Source: Flammulina velutipes (lineage: Eukaryota > Basidiomycota > Agaricomycetes > Agaricales > Physalacriaceae). Taken from it: a stretch of 64,000 nucleotides of DNA. The stretch spans positions 1,736,001 through 1,800,000 of the forward strand of contig CM022371.1 in the NCBI GenBank assembly GCA_011800155.1. Direction: 5' to 3'. A program made the position numbers and the translations under genes. Of this stretch, positions 1 through 11,584 are shown one piece after another (the stretch's first letter is position 1; every line of letters starts with the position of its first letter). A model generated the notes under the pieces. That model saw only the letters and a list, made by a program, of their open reading frames with translations. It was not told the DNA's origin and ran no database searches.

Positions 1-523
1 TCCTCATCCGTTCCATCTGCACGGCGTACGTTCTTTTCAAACCATAACCAATTGAGCTTTTGTCTCATCGTCAACAGCATGTCTTCGACGTAATTCGCGG
101 CCCCGGTCAGACCGATTACAACTTCGAGAACCCTCCTCGTCGCGATGTTGTCAGTATCGGCGCGGCCGGTGACAACGTTACCATTCGCTTCACTACGGAC
201 AATCCTGGACCTTGGTTCCTCCACTGGTAACGTACCCTCTTCTTGCGCGAAAAATCTCGTTCTGATCTCATAAATCGTAGCCACATCGATTGGCATCTCG
301 AAGCGTAAGAAATTTCATTTTAGCATTCTTCGGTTGTGCTCAATATTTCTCCTTAGTGGTCTTGCTTTGGTCTTTGCCGAGGACACGGACAACTGGGATG
401 TTAGCACTCCTCCTAGTACGACTGTCATTATATGTTTTGAGCGCCACTAACCCATTCTTTTTCATAGCTTCTTGGGATGAGCTTTGCCCCATCTATGATG
501 CTCTGTCTGAAGATGACCTTTGA
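1..523 (+). CDS. Laccase, 3' end only (partial)
   Basis: This is the last part of a multicopper oxidase that oxidises phenols and reduces O2 to water, presumably secreted. The window opens inside the third copper motif (HPFHLHG, codons from base 2). After an intron at about 28-90 the frame reads [11 protein letters not shown], then the fourth copper motif ([14 protein letters not shown]) split by an intron near 229-281, and ends [21 protein letters not shown]. The residue ten places after the T1 Cys is Leu. The exon-intron layout matches the complete laccase 1.4 kb downstream, as does most of the protein, so the two are tandem paralogues. The 5' part lies outside the window, so start and signal peptide cannot be judged. 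Confidence 0.93.
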
Positions 524-1874
524 ACGGGTGTGGCTAAGCACTTTCTTTACTTTTAAATGGGCATTGGACTCTCTCTTTCGCTATCCGCTTTGAAAAATCT
601 CTTATTCGTTTTGGTTCAGAATCGGGGTGTACATACTAATAACAACGGTTACGGTAATCTGTCTTGCCAGCTGTACAATACTTGTCCTCGCTTCACGTAG
701 ATGTGTTTCGGGGCATACAATCAATTTAGATCTTGAAGGCACTCTTAGCGGGTGAAGGTAGCACATCTAAGTATCACGTGATTTTTAACATCGAAGTTCA
801 AAAATAATCTGATGGTCTATGATTGTCTTTCCGTCACCATTGAACGGCGATGATGCTAAGAAATTCTACATTGACTCTCACCTCACTAGAGTTAGGCTGG
901 TATCTAAGCTCTGCAGTATATATCTACATATTTGTGAGTTTTCTTGTTGTCCTTCTCATCATTCTTGTCCATGGTTTATTCATGGCGCAGTTGATACTTA
1001 CTATCAAGCACTGACTGCCGCCCAAGCTCTCCTATCGAACCCTTCTTTGCATAGTATCTGGTACCTTCAATGTGCACATCGACGCCGATATCAAAAAAAG
1101 CGCGTTGATCTTGTCTCATACGGAGCTCTTCCTCTACCGAAGAACCGGAGCATAACGGCCGTCTTGGCCTCATATTTGTGGCGTCAATATCCCGCTCCGT
1201 TTGCACGTTACGCTAGCGCACTGCAACTAGATGTCAAACTTGGTTATCATGCTGTTCACCGCCGCCATTTCTGTCGCTCCATCCAGACGCCAACCCATGT
1301 GTACTCTATGACTCGAAACTTGCCTGTGATTGCTATAGATGTATGTATGTACGCTTTTCTAGGCTATGATATCGGTCCTGACAAAGACTTTTCTGAAACG
1401 CGCTTTCTGGCCAGTGCTCTTAGTGTGCTGGTCGGTCAACCCTTACGGGATAGGGATCATCATGCCGACTGGAATGAAGCCTAGGTATATTCAGTTCAGC
1501 GATCCTCGCTCGGGTGGCGGTCATGGCTCACCATATTAGTACTCATTCATATTATTTCTCTATGTCCTCTAACCTCGGAACATGGGCCGCTCCTCCGTAA
1601 AGTCCGTCGGTACCGCGCCGCACTGCGTCTCGAGCACGAAACGCCACTATGAGATGCTCTATCATACGCTCAGCATTCTCAACTCAATTCAATAGCTGGG
1701 TGTACCTGACGACTGTCGGACGTTTCGACACCGCTCCACTGGAAGGCGGCTTCATGGAGGAACGATGCTCGCAAAATAGGAAAATCATGACTGGTATAAA
1801 GTGTCTCAGAACGTTCGTTTACTAGTCGACCACCCTCTTGAGTGATTAGTCTCTCTTTCTACCTTCTTCTCAAT
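524..1874. other. Spacer between the two laccases
   Basis: About 1.35 kb lie between the stop of the first laccase and the start of the second. The stretch contains one + frame open for 221 codons (819-1484). I recognise no domain in it, it is rich in Ser, Tyr and Cys without a repeated pattern, and it has no obvious splice partners, so it may be chance or a decayed gene. The last 100 bp hold the promoter of the second laccase. I see no repeats or transposon ends. Confidence 0.5.
1795..1800 (+). promoter_or_regulatory. TATA box of the complete laccase
   Basis: The sequence TATAAA lies 75-80 bp upstream of the preferred ATG at 1875, in a context (ggTATAAAgtg) and at a distance typical of inducible fungal genes. 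It is followed by a pyrimidine-rich leader. Confidence 0.6.
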
Positions 1875-4339
1875 ATGCTACGGGCCCTTCTTACATCCAC
1901 TACCCTCTCTTTGCTTGTTTCGCGCGCTCTCGCTGCGATAGGACCAGTTGCAGACCTGGTCATTGCCAATGCTGATGTCTCCCCCGATGGATTTACGCGT
2001 ACTGCAGCTCTGGCGGGGGGCACAGTGAGCGGCGTGATTATCACTGGCAACAAAGTGAGTCTAATTTTTCCTCTCTCCCTCTCTTGAATATTCGTTGATC
2101 ATGTCTGAATACAGGGAGATAATTTCCAAATCAACGTCGTTAACAATTTGAACGACAGTAGAATACTACAGAGTACTGCCATCGTATGTATTCGACATCT
2201 GTCAATACGGTTTCATACTTATCGCCTTTCCTAGCATTGGCACGGAATGTTTATGGCCGGCACTAACTGGGCAGACGGCCCAGCCTTCGTCAGCCAGTGC
2301 CCCATTGCGAAAGGCAATTCCTTCCTCTACGACTTCACTGCCCTAGATCAGGCAGGAACTTACTGGTACCATTCTCATCTTTGTAAGTTCTTGAACTACA
2401 TCGATATCAATAAATATTCACCATCTTCTTCTAGCGACTCAATATTGTGACGGTATTCGTGGGCCGTTGATAATCTACGATCCCGACGATCCACATGCTT
2501 CTTTGTACGACGTCGACAATGGTACGTTTGCCCTCCATATCCGTGGTTCCGTAGATCTGACATTAGTTTGAGACGATACCGTAATCACTTTGGCCGATTG
2601 GTATCATGTCTTCGCTAGGGGTCAGGCTGGAGTTCCGTAAGAGCCCAAACACTTGTGTTCCATACGCCTCGTCTTATATCCCCTCTAGAACAGCCGATGC
2701 TATCCTGATCAACGGCCTCGGGCGGTAAGTTGGTCATCAGTGGCCTCTATTTGCATGTACTAAGTCTATGTTGTGCGCGTTAGATGGGCGTCAGATCCAA
2801 CTTCTGAGCTTGCTGTTATCAATGTACAGTTTGGAGTTAGGTGGGTCAAATTCTTCCAGTCAATGTGGCGTTACTGATTCGTCGTATCTAGATACCGATT
2901 CCGTCTGGTTAGTATGTCCTGCGACCCAAACTTCTTGTTCTCGATCCAGGGCCACACATTGTAAGTTTCTTCCTACCCTTACAAGAAGATTATTGAGCTG
3001 GTTCAAGGAACGTTATCGAGGCCGATGGCGTGAGCATTGTGCCTAGGGAAACTGATCAAATCCAAATTTTCGCCGGACAAAGATACTCGTTCGTGGTGAG
3101 TTGATTGTCCAGGTTATACACGTCTTCTCATCTAACCGTTCCACAGTTAACCGCCGACCAAGAAATTGCTAATTATTGTACGAATGCTTCTCCACTCGAC
3201 GCTGGTTTTCAGATTGACTAGTCTTCTAGGGATTCGCGCTATTCCCAACCTTCCCGCGCCTCCAGCCAATCCAGTCGAAAACGGCATCAACTCTGCTATC
3301 CTTCGTTATGTCACCGCAGACGTCGCGGAGCCTCTAGACGATTCAATCGACATCCGTAACCCTCTGGATGAGAACGCCCTGGTGGTATGTGCTAATTCCC
3401 GATCTCAAAGCTACGACATTCATATCCCCCACAGCCTCTCGAGAATCCTGGAGCTGTACGTGATGACCAGTTTCCCTCCCAAAACTTGCAGTCTAAATAT
3501 TATTCTAGCCTACCGGAACCATCTTCCCCGTCAATCTCCAGTTCGGTTTCAACGTAAGAAGCCTACGAGTTTGCTCGAATGCTAAATCCTTAACAATCAT
3601 TCTTTGCAGCCGGCCAACTTGCAGTTCACCGTTAACGGCGCTCCCTTCATTCCCCCAGACGTACCAGTGCTGCTCCAACTTCTGAGTGGCGCTCAAACGC
3701 CCGACACACTCATGCCAGGGGGCTCCATAATTCGTCTACCGGCGAATGCTGTTGTCGAACTTTCGATGCCATCCGGCGGGCTCGCTGGAAGTCCTCATCC
3801 ATTCCATCTGCACGGTGTACGTTCTTCTGCTCTCTCATTGTCAGTGATATCCGAGCTCAACTTCTATAGCACGTATTCGACGTGATTCGCGGCCCAGGAC
3901 AGCCAGCTAACACGGAGCCCAATCTTACGAACCCTCCTCGTCGAGATACAGTGAGCATTGGAAATGCTGGCGATAACGTTACGGTTCGGTTCGTTACTGA
4001 CAATCCTGGACCATGGTTCCTCCATTGGTACGCCTACCTTACTATACAGCGGAGCATGTAACCTTGACTGACTCTCACCTTCGTATCTAGCCACATTGAC
4101 TGGCATCTTGAACTGTAAGAACATCTCTCACATTCTTATACTATTCGTCGTTCTCATGCTTCTTCTAGGGGGCTGGCTGTTGTGTTTGCGGAGGACACTG
4201 ATCGATGGGTGTCCAACATCGACCCCTCGCGTAAGCTTCTCTTCTGCCTTATAGCGAGCGATCTGCTAACATCTTCCGACCAGCCGCTTGGGACGAGCTC
4301 TGTCCTATCTACTCCGCTTTGCCTCCGGGTGATCTCTAA
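1875..4339 (+). CDS. Laccase (secreted multicopper oxidase), complete
   Basis: Laccases oxidise phenols and aromatic amines with four copper ions and act outside the cell in lignin or pigment chemistry. The chosen start gives a signal peptide ([20 protein letters not shown]) followed by mature IGPVADLVI. An in-frame ATG at 1842 would add eleven residues and spoil the signal. Copper motifs appear in order: [39 protein letters not shown] and [14 protein letters not shown]. The residue ten after the T1 Cys is Leu, which usually means a medium-potential enzyme. More than ten introns of about 50 nt interrupt it. The apparent stop near 3220 is removed by an intron (about 3175-3230) that restores NYWIRAIPN. 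It ends [12 protein letters not shown]. The gene is intact and is a tandem paralogue of the partial copy at 1-523. Confidence 0.95.
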
Positions 4340-4938
4340 AGATATCTAATTACTATGCAAACAATCGTTCTAACTTCTGGTCTCCTTACACAAAGGGCAT
4401 ATACATTGTCGTACTGTACACCAAAGATAATAATACGAATCGGGCCGGTGTACCGGAACCGTTCCAGCTGCTCAACTTAGTCTTCTGCCTTGTACTTGAC
4501 GTTGTCCGCTGAGCATGGAGAACCCACATGCTGAGCAGCATGGCGTCCTTCTGCAACGGATTCTGAAGAGCTCGGTGCGGCTCTTTTTCCATCTGACTGA
4601 TGGTCGTGCTCATCGCATAACAGTCCAAATGCACCGAGACGATAACAGAGCTCAACCAATGCATTGAGGTCGCGTCAACCGGCTGGACATTCATTTAATC
4701 CATCTCACGCGTTTCACAGCAAATCCTCCGAGCAAACGAGTCCGTGAAAACAGCGGCGGCTTTAACAACGAAATATCGAAAGAACGTTCAGTACAATCTT
4801 GAAGCTACCAAGGGCAGTGGCGAAGGAGAACAGGCAGCTGTATGAGTGTTACCCCACAATAAGCATTGTAATTGTGTTCGATTCGAGTGACAGTCCGAGT
4901 TGTGTAAATGGAATGGGAAAGCTCTCACTTTGACCATC
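4340..4938. other. Spacer with an unresolved small candidate exon
   Basis: About 600 bp between laccase and ATE1. Both strands have short open frames that might belong to a small gene. On + a good 3' splice site (gtttcacag, ending near 4720) is followed by a 41-codon frame rich in Lys, Ala and Gln ending in TGA at about 4850. On - there is a frame of about 60 codons ending at 4477. The two cannot both be coding at the same place, and I could not link either to a start codon or a family. The last 80 bp should hold the ATE1 promoter. Confidence 0.3.
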
Positions 4939-6844
4939 ATGATCTCTGCCGGAACACCTTCAGGCTACAGCTCTCTAACATGCGGCTACTGCTCTCCTTC
5001 GGGCTCACGCAGTGAGCAATCGACTTTCAGGAACTGTGCCGGTCTTTATGCTCTACAGCTTGGGTGTCAAGTGGGTGGCGAATTCCAGTATGGATCCGTC
5101 TATATCTGTGATTTGAACTCGTCAGGTCTATCAGCAGATGATCGACCGCGGTTGGCGTCGGTCTGGTTAGTCTATCTTGCTCTTACTGGTCTTGTTGAAG
5201 GCTCATGCCTCGCCACAGGTGTTGACTGCTACAAGCCAGATCTAAAGCGCTCTTGTTGTCCCCTCTATACTATCAAGTTCGTTTGATCCACGTAACCTAC
5301 TGTTCATCGTACTCATCGGCGCGTAGATTGGATGCATTAGCCTTCCGTCCATCCAAAAGCCAGCGAAAGCTCTTGAATCGGTACGTTCCTCTTATCCCAG
5401 ACGCGTCGTCTCCGTGATGATGACCCCGTTTAGATGGAATCGGTTTGTGCTATGTGGCGCTAGTGTCGATGGGATGCAAGTCGATGAAGCCAAGTAAAAA
5501 TGCATTCATCGAAACATGACAATGTTCATGATTTATACTCCTACAGGCCCACTAAGGCAGTAAAGGGCGTCGAGTTCGTCTGGCCGGGCGTCATCCACGC
5601 CGCAGAACAGGGTTTTTTCGCTGGCGAAAGTCCTCACCACAAATTTGAGGTACATTGCTCCGCCACCCGATAAATACAACCTCTAATTCCCTTCGTAGAT
5701 CACTTTGGAACCATCATCGTACACCGAAGAGAAATATAACCTATACGCACGGTATCAAGTTGTCATCCATGATGACCACAAGAGCAGCCCCTACGGCTTC
5801 AAGCGTTTTCTCGTAAGGTCACCTTTGAAGGTACGCACACATTTCTTGTATACCGTACATAACGGCAACGCGATCGTAGTTGGAGGAAATACCTTACCCT
5901 TCACCTCCCCCCGCACATCTTCCTAAACACTACGGATCGTACCATCAGCTCTATCGGCTCGACGGAAAACTGATAGCTATGTCCATCATTGACATTTGTG
6001 GGCATTATGGGTTGTACAACTTAGAATCTTCGACTAACATCCGCTTTCCGCAGTGCCGTCATGTGTGTCCAGCGTCTACTTCATCTACGACAATGACTGG
6101 GAGAGGTTCTCTTTCGGAAAGGCACGTTGGAGCATTGAACGCACCAAAATCGATATTGACGCGACACTATAGCTTAGCGTCCTTCGCGAGGCCGCCTTGG
6201 CGCACGAAATCCACAACGCCGGTGTCCCATCGATGCAATCCCTTTATCTCGGTAGGCTTTCCATATCGTATGGTGGGCCTACTATATAATATATCTCAAA
6301 CACCATCAGGCTTCTACGTTCATTCTTGTCAGAAGATGAGATACAAGGGAGAGTATCATCCTTCATACCTCGCAGATCCTGTGCGTCCTTTCCTCGTTCG
6401 TAAAAGGCTATCTTCAACTGTGTAGGTCACATACGAATGGTACCCATTAAAGGACTGCCAAAAAGCCCTGGACACACACCGATACGCCTGCTTTTCGTAT
6501 CCAGAGTCGTCACTCAGTGACAAGGCTCCTTCGGACGGTGAGTTCACGCAACCCTCTTCACTATGAACGGATAATGATACACCAACGTCATAGAAGAGCT
6601 TGAGATCCCAGACCCACCGCTATCACCAGCGCTAGAGATTGGCAGCGTGAATATCATTGATAGCATAGAGGATGGGCAGGTATCAGTATCGCGCCAGAAG
6701 GTACGGAAAATGAGCCGAGTTCCAGTGAGCAGGCATTCTAATCCAGTGCTCACTAGGCATCAAGAGCATGGCTCGCCAATCCATCCTATCGCGAGCTCCT
6801 GTTTTGTATAGATGGTCTGGGGGTCGAAACTTCGAAAGAAATGA
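4939..6844 (+). CDS. ATE1: Arginyl-tRNA--protein transferase (ATE1)
   Basis: ATE1 transfers Arg from Arg-tRNA to N-terminal Asp, Glu or oxidised Cys, creating N-degrons for ubiquitin ligases; it acts in cytosol and nucleus. The start gives MISAGTPSGYSSLTCGYC with the conserved CxxC, followed by IDRGWRRSG, YKPDLKRSCCPLYTIKLDAL (paired Cys) and AFRPSKSQRKLLNRWN. Later exons give the C-terminal acyltransferase-like domain (SVYFIYDNDWERFSFGK, LSVLREAALAHEI, MRYKGEYHPSYLADPVTYEW). The join FGK/LSVLREAA needs an intron at 6122-6172 whose donor is GC (AG|GCACGT), not GT. The end (LLFCIDGLGVETSKE-stop) follows an intron at about 6725-6757 and is the least certain part. It converges on the peroxisomal carrier with 55 bp between stops. 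Confidence 0.93.
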
Positions 6845-6899
6845 TGTTCTACATGTAATAGTCGAGATTTGATATGCTACACAAATTATGAAGCGACCG

Positions 6900-8196
6900 T
6901 TAAAGCCTGGGATGGGAGGTCGCGTCAGTCTTTGTTAGTTTGTAGGAAAGAACGCCACACACCGCTTTTGTCATTTCGTATATTCTTTTCTGACCGGCAA
7001 ACAGTATCGCGGCGGTAAGCACGCTTTGAACGAGTTTGTTGCCAATGCCTTTGTATAGACCGTCGATGCCTTCTTCGCGTATTATGGTGAATAGGCCGTC
7101 AAGGGAAGATTTATATCTCTGTGCTTGGGCATGCCCGGACTGAAGGCGACTCTTGATTACGCTAAGGTGGTGTTAGCGTAGGATGTGGTGACGTCTGGGG
7201 TACGTACATGTATGGGTACGTCGATCCAGTCGCGACTGCAGACAGTTAGCATGCATAACATGGCTTCACATTGGTACCATACCGAGCTTTGCAAGTGCGC
7301 CTAGGTAGAAAAAGTCCATGTCACTAAGAGTAGCAATGACAGCGATGCCGGCGCCCGCCGCTCGTAGTTTGTGGGTCCGTCTGCGTATCAAGAGGTTCTT
7401 GAGCTGCTCGAATACGGTGTATTGTATGACAGGGTTTATGACGAGGATGAGAGCAGGACCGATACCTCTCCAGAACGCCCTGTGATAGGATGAGATGCAT
7501 TTCCAGTACGAGTTGAAGGACGCACTTGATACCATCAGTGGCTAGTATTTGCTGGACGGTATCCAGCAGTCCTTTCTTCTGGCTAGGACCGCCCTCGTCC
7601 ATGGTTTGGACTGCCTGGGATGTCTGGACGACCCATATAGGATTGCTGATGATCGTCGTTGCAGAACCTAGGGCAGATTAGACGAATGTATGCGTGTAAA
7701 CTGTGATATTCTTGCCAGCTACGAGACCGGTCAAGATGGATTCGAGGGCGCTGAGGCCTTTTCCGCCGACGCGAGATTTGAGGATGGTTTCGCGTGTGCG
7801 TTCGTAGAAGTAGTAGTAGACGCTAATGAAGGATGAGGGACGCTTTGAGAAGAGGGAATAGGCAACAGACCCATTGGTGACCGCAACGGCGAGTAAACTA
7901 GAGGTGAGTCCGCTGTAGAGCCCAGTGAAGCCTTCCTGTTTGATGATGTCCTTGACTGCTTGAACGGTGGACTTGAACTAGTCAATACGCCAGCTGGCTG
8001 AAAGAGAACGAGTTGGCAACCTTTGACTCTTTTCTGACTTGAACCGCCGAGCGCGTCGACAAGAAGATGAGTGGGCTGTTCACGATGGTCAGAAGCAAAG
8101 CGCGGGGTCGCTGATGACGTACTAAGTCGCGCTCATGGCGACGATGCCACCGCCGGCGCCAGCTGCAGCGTGAATCAACGAGTCGTCTATCGCCAT
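6900..8196 (-). CDS. Peroxisomal adenine nucleotide carrier (SLC25A17/PMP47/Ant1-like)
   Basis: This mitochondrial-carrier-family protein probably exchanges ATP for AMP across the peroxisomal membrane to support fatty-acid activation. The start MAIDDSLIHAAAGAGGGIVAM leads into a first carrier signature ATYPLIFLSTRSAVQ, in which the usual acidic residue of PxD/E is missing, as in this subfamily. Then come VKDIIKQEGFTGLYSGL, a second signature SNPIWVVQTSQAVQ, KAFWRGIGPALILVINPVIQYTVFEQL, and a third repeat with STYPY and EEGIDGLYKGIGNKLVQS. The short acidic signature STYPY/VIKSRLQSG is also degenerate. One intron (7668-7715) has a GC donor (G|GCAAGA). The final intron contains the branch site CTAAC, so the protein probably ends MTKAL-stop; reading through would add about 20 residues to the same stop. 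Confidence 0.9.
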
Positions 8197-8250
8197 CGTA
8201 GTAAAAGTAAAGAGTAAAAGATAGTAAAAGTCAAAAGTAAAGAGACAGCA
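8197..8250 (-). promoter_or_regulatory. Pyrimidine-rich leader of the peroxisomal carrier
   Basis: Directly upstream of the ATG the minus strand is almost pure pyrimidine, with CTTTTACT/CTTTACTTTT units repeated four to five times. CT-rich tracts just before the start codon are common around transcription starts of fungal genes, so this probably marks the core promoter and 5' UTR. Confidence 0.4.
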
Positions 8251-8329
8251 ACCACACTCCGGCAATTCTATCACATGCGACCATCATCAGTCCGAGTAAG
8301 GTGGCCAAAATACATGAATTGTCATTTGT

Positions 8330-11300
8330 CTACAGTGCGTCCAACAGCTTCTTCATCTCCTCCACGTCAGCCTTGAATCCGTTATTACTACCCCCAACCA
8401 CCCGCTCCCCGCCGTACCCACCTCCATCCATCGTAGTCACCTTGCCGTCGTCCTCAGCAAGCCACTGGTCGAGTTGCGCCTTGATAGACCGCGCCTTGAG
8501 CCGGTAGTGCGTCCGAATCACATCCTCGAACGGCTCCGGCGGACTCTTCAAGTTCTCCAGCATCTGTCAAACCAATCAATAACCACACTCTTCTCCAGAG
8601 ATCATCACTTACCGCCACCTTGACCACCATTCGACGAACGTTTGCAGAATCTAAGAAAGTTGTTTCATCACTACATCTTCGATATAAGACTCAACGTACA
8701 CGCATGCGATTGGGGTGTTCCCCCGCTCGCAGCCCAACCAGGCTCATTCAAGTACGGCTCGTCGCACAGAATCATCGATTGAATCGAAATTAGCACTTGC
8801 AGCAGTGTCGATTTGCCTGAAACCCAGCCTGGACCTGACCATGTACCCAGCAACGACAAGCACACTTTACCCTCCTAGGTTCGAAAGTTTGAACATGCAC
8901 ACATAGGCAGAAACTGTCCACGCACCGCATAGAGATTAGGATTGAACCGATACTTCCCACCACCCGTCTGAAACATATCAGTCAACTACAGTTAAGACGG
9001 GATCAATGTAAACCTACAGTCATATACTTCACGTTGGGAGGTGAGTCGTTGTACCGCTGCACGAGAAAAATGTCAAACAGGTAACACCCATTCGAATACC
9101 TAGCGAACAATTCTAAGAATCCATTGAATGCTCAAAAGGATAAAGACTTACGGTGTTCCTGCTGGTCCAGTTATCAACGCCTTGATCACATCCACACGGG
9201 TCTCGTCCACTCTCAAGAAAATAGACGAATCCCAATCGACAGGAAGATTAGCCGTCAAAATGGCGAGCTACCAGCATCGTCAGGTAAAATAATACACCTA
9301 CAGCTGGTGGCTTACCTCCTTCGCAATTGCTAACGACCGTTTTGGAATATCCATGTTGGCAAGATTCCGTGCTTCCTGAGTGTAATAGAACTTGTACGCA
9401 GGCGACCCAGTCGGATCCTCCACTGCATCCCACGAGCCCGGAACCGACAGATCACAATACTCAAATCTCGTATTCCTCGCCCACTTCATATACGCCTTCC
9501 TGGCTTCCTCCTCTGTATTTCCCGCTTCGATATATTCCCCAGGCTGAGAAGACGTGAACAGCTTGGGCAAAGACGCATGCAGTCGCTCAACAAAGGCGTC
9601 TCCTTTAGTGTCCCGCAAAGATCGATCAATGGCAGTCGTCGTCGAGAGTATACGATGGCAGAAATTGATTAATGCTTGATTCTCCTCCGATACGAAGACA
9701 GTTGACTCTTTGGTTTTGCCTTTGAGATCGACCGTCATGCGCTTTTCCTCTTCCGTCAGCTCCTTTGGGCCTTCTTCTGCCGGCTTCAAGCCTTCCAACC
9801 CTTTCAACGCAGCCTGCGCCTGCAAAGCAATACCCTCCAGAAGCTCGCGCGGGCTGGGACTACCTTCGTAGACGATCGTTCGTTCGCGGTAGTGACTGTT
9901 GACCTTCGCTCCTTTCTTGGGTGCTACAGGCTTGTCGGACACTACGGCCATTATGGGCATCGCCATCATACTTGCTAAAGTTTCGTGACTTGAAATTGTC
10001 TTCAAGTGGGATCATCAGTATCCTGAAAATCGAGAAAAATAGCAGAGGCCTTACCCCGAGCCATTCTAGCAATTCAAAGTACAGTACTGACCGATCTGAC
10101 ATGTCGGCCAAGGAGTCATTGCGGAGCAATGTGCTACACACATTATTGAATCGCCGCCGAAGATGTGCAAGGGCAGTGGGATGGACGAGGTAGTCACTAG
10201 TCTGACCACCACCAGGTCGATGGAGGTTCGGGAGGTATTCTCGAATGGCAGTAAGGAGTAATCCAATCTTGGCATCCTTTGAGTGTTGAAGCGCCTGTGC
10301 CTCCAGCTGGCCAGTGTTCTGCAAAGAGTGAGCCAGCGGCCCAAACAAGAGCTCATAACTCACATCCTCCTTTTGGTCACCCGCGTAACCTGTTCCTCCA
10401 ACAGCTGCTTTACCTTTGCCCACAGGAACGTAGAACTCGTCGTCAGGATCCAGAGGATTTGTTTTACTCGGTGTGGTCTTTCTCCTCTTCGTACTCCTGG
10501 GCTTCGTGTCGTCCTCTGCTCGAATCTGCTCAACAAACATATGCTCGAGCATCGACAAGCCCATTCCGAGGATAACACCTTGCAGATTCGAGCAGTGGAA
10601 GAGAGGGTTGGCGTCTGTAGCGGCATTGGGACGGGGCAGCCTGTCTTTGTTGATGCTCTCTCCACACGCGAAGCAAAATTGCTTTCGGCACTTTGAACAC
10701 GTCTTTCGCAAGATCTTCTGTAGATGCTCTATGTACGCAGCGAAACTCGGCTGCATTGAAGTGAGAAGGAGAAGATATTTGACGGAGTTGAGACTTACGA
10801 ACACGGCGAAGAAATCACTCTTTCGCCTTGGGAAGGTGGTACCGCATTCTTCATTTGGGCAAGGGCAGACGCCCTCGGTAAGGCCAGAGTATAGCTGGAA
10901 GAGGAAGCTCTGTTCGCTGCCTTCAGGACAGCCCTTCATCCATTCCCCTTGCATCATGAGGTTCATCGTGCGTCCACCGAGACTCGTTGTTTCCGTGTCC
11001 TCTTCGACTTCGATCACTTCCTCTCTTCGATCCTTGGAATAGAATATACCTGAGGCGGTAAGCAAAGGAGAAACGCGTGAAAAAGCAAGCGTACCAGCAT
11101 AAGGATCGACATCGGCGTTGGTTCTGTTATTCGAATCGACAGGCATGTGGTCGTCGTCCGAATCGTAGTCAACGAAATCTTCGACTTCTGCGACGTGTAA
11201 GAGTGGATGCAGATGCTGATCATAGAGCACGTACCACCATCGTCCTCCATAGCATCCTCGCCATCGTCGTCGTCGTCATCCGGCGTCTGCAAGAGCGTTA

Positions 11301-11584
11301 GCACGCGCGAAGGTGCTTGTAGAAGTGAGACATACTGCCATCCGCGGCCGTTTATTAGGCGTAGACGATCCAGCGGCCATCTGTACATCGTCGTCTTCGT
11401 CCTTGACGTTGTCAAATTTGCCCTCAAAGATGCGCTCTGCAGCCTCCATGACATCTTTGTGCTGTTGTAATGCTGCACGCGCCTGGGCGTAGGTGGCGCC
11501 CTAAATTGCTGGTCAACGTCGACGACAAGGAGGAGACAGACAGATGCGAACCATTTCCACGAGTTGTTCTATTTCTCTGTCCAT
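8330..11584 (-). CDS. Large E2 ubiquitin-conjugating enzyme: UBA + IBR-like + BIRC6-type UBC
   Basis: The start [11 protein letters not shown] opens a UBA-like helical bundle (roughly residues 4-45; [27 protein letters not shown]). An acidic linker follows, then a Cys-rich segment: [12 protein letters not shown], about 35 residues, [14 protein letters not shown] and a later FHC, the C-x2-C-x4-C-x2-C spacing of IBR/RBR zinc modules. A long helical region and [12 protein letters not shown] lead to the C-terminal UBC fold: [36 protein letters not shown], then [10 protein letters not shown] with the catalytic Cys, [24 protein letters not shown] and a helix ending [15 protein letters not shown]. 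The UBC part resembles animal BIRC6 most closely. It therefore should accept ubiquitin from E1, and may combine E2 with ligase-like features. Many introns; domain order is secure, single splice edges are not. Confidence 0.85.

Noticed and set aside
3166..3240. Apparent frameshift or premature stop in the complete laccase
   Set aside because: An intron with donor GTACGA and acceptor CTAG (about 3175-3230) restores the conserved NYWIRA sequence, so the gene is intact.
4870..4895. GTTCGATTC-like word as a tRNA T-loop
   Set aside because: No matching acceptor stem, anticodon arm or D-loop could be found around it.
11250..11285. CGTCGTCGTCGTCATC tract as a microsatellite
   Set aside because: It is coding for an Asp-rich stretch ([14 protein letters not shown]) of the UBA-IBR-UBC protein on the minus strand.
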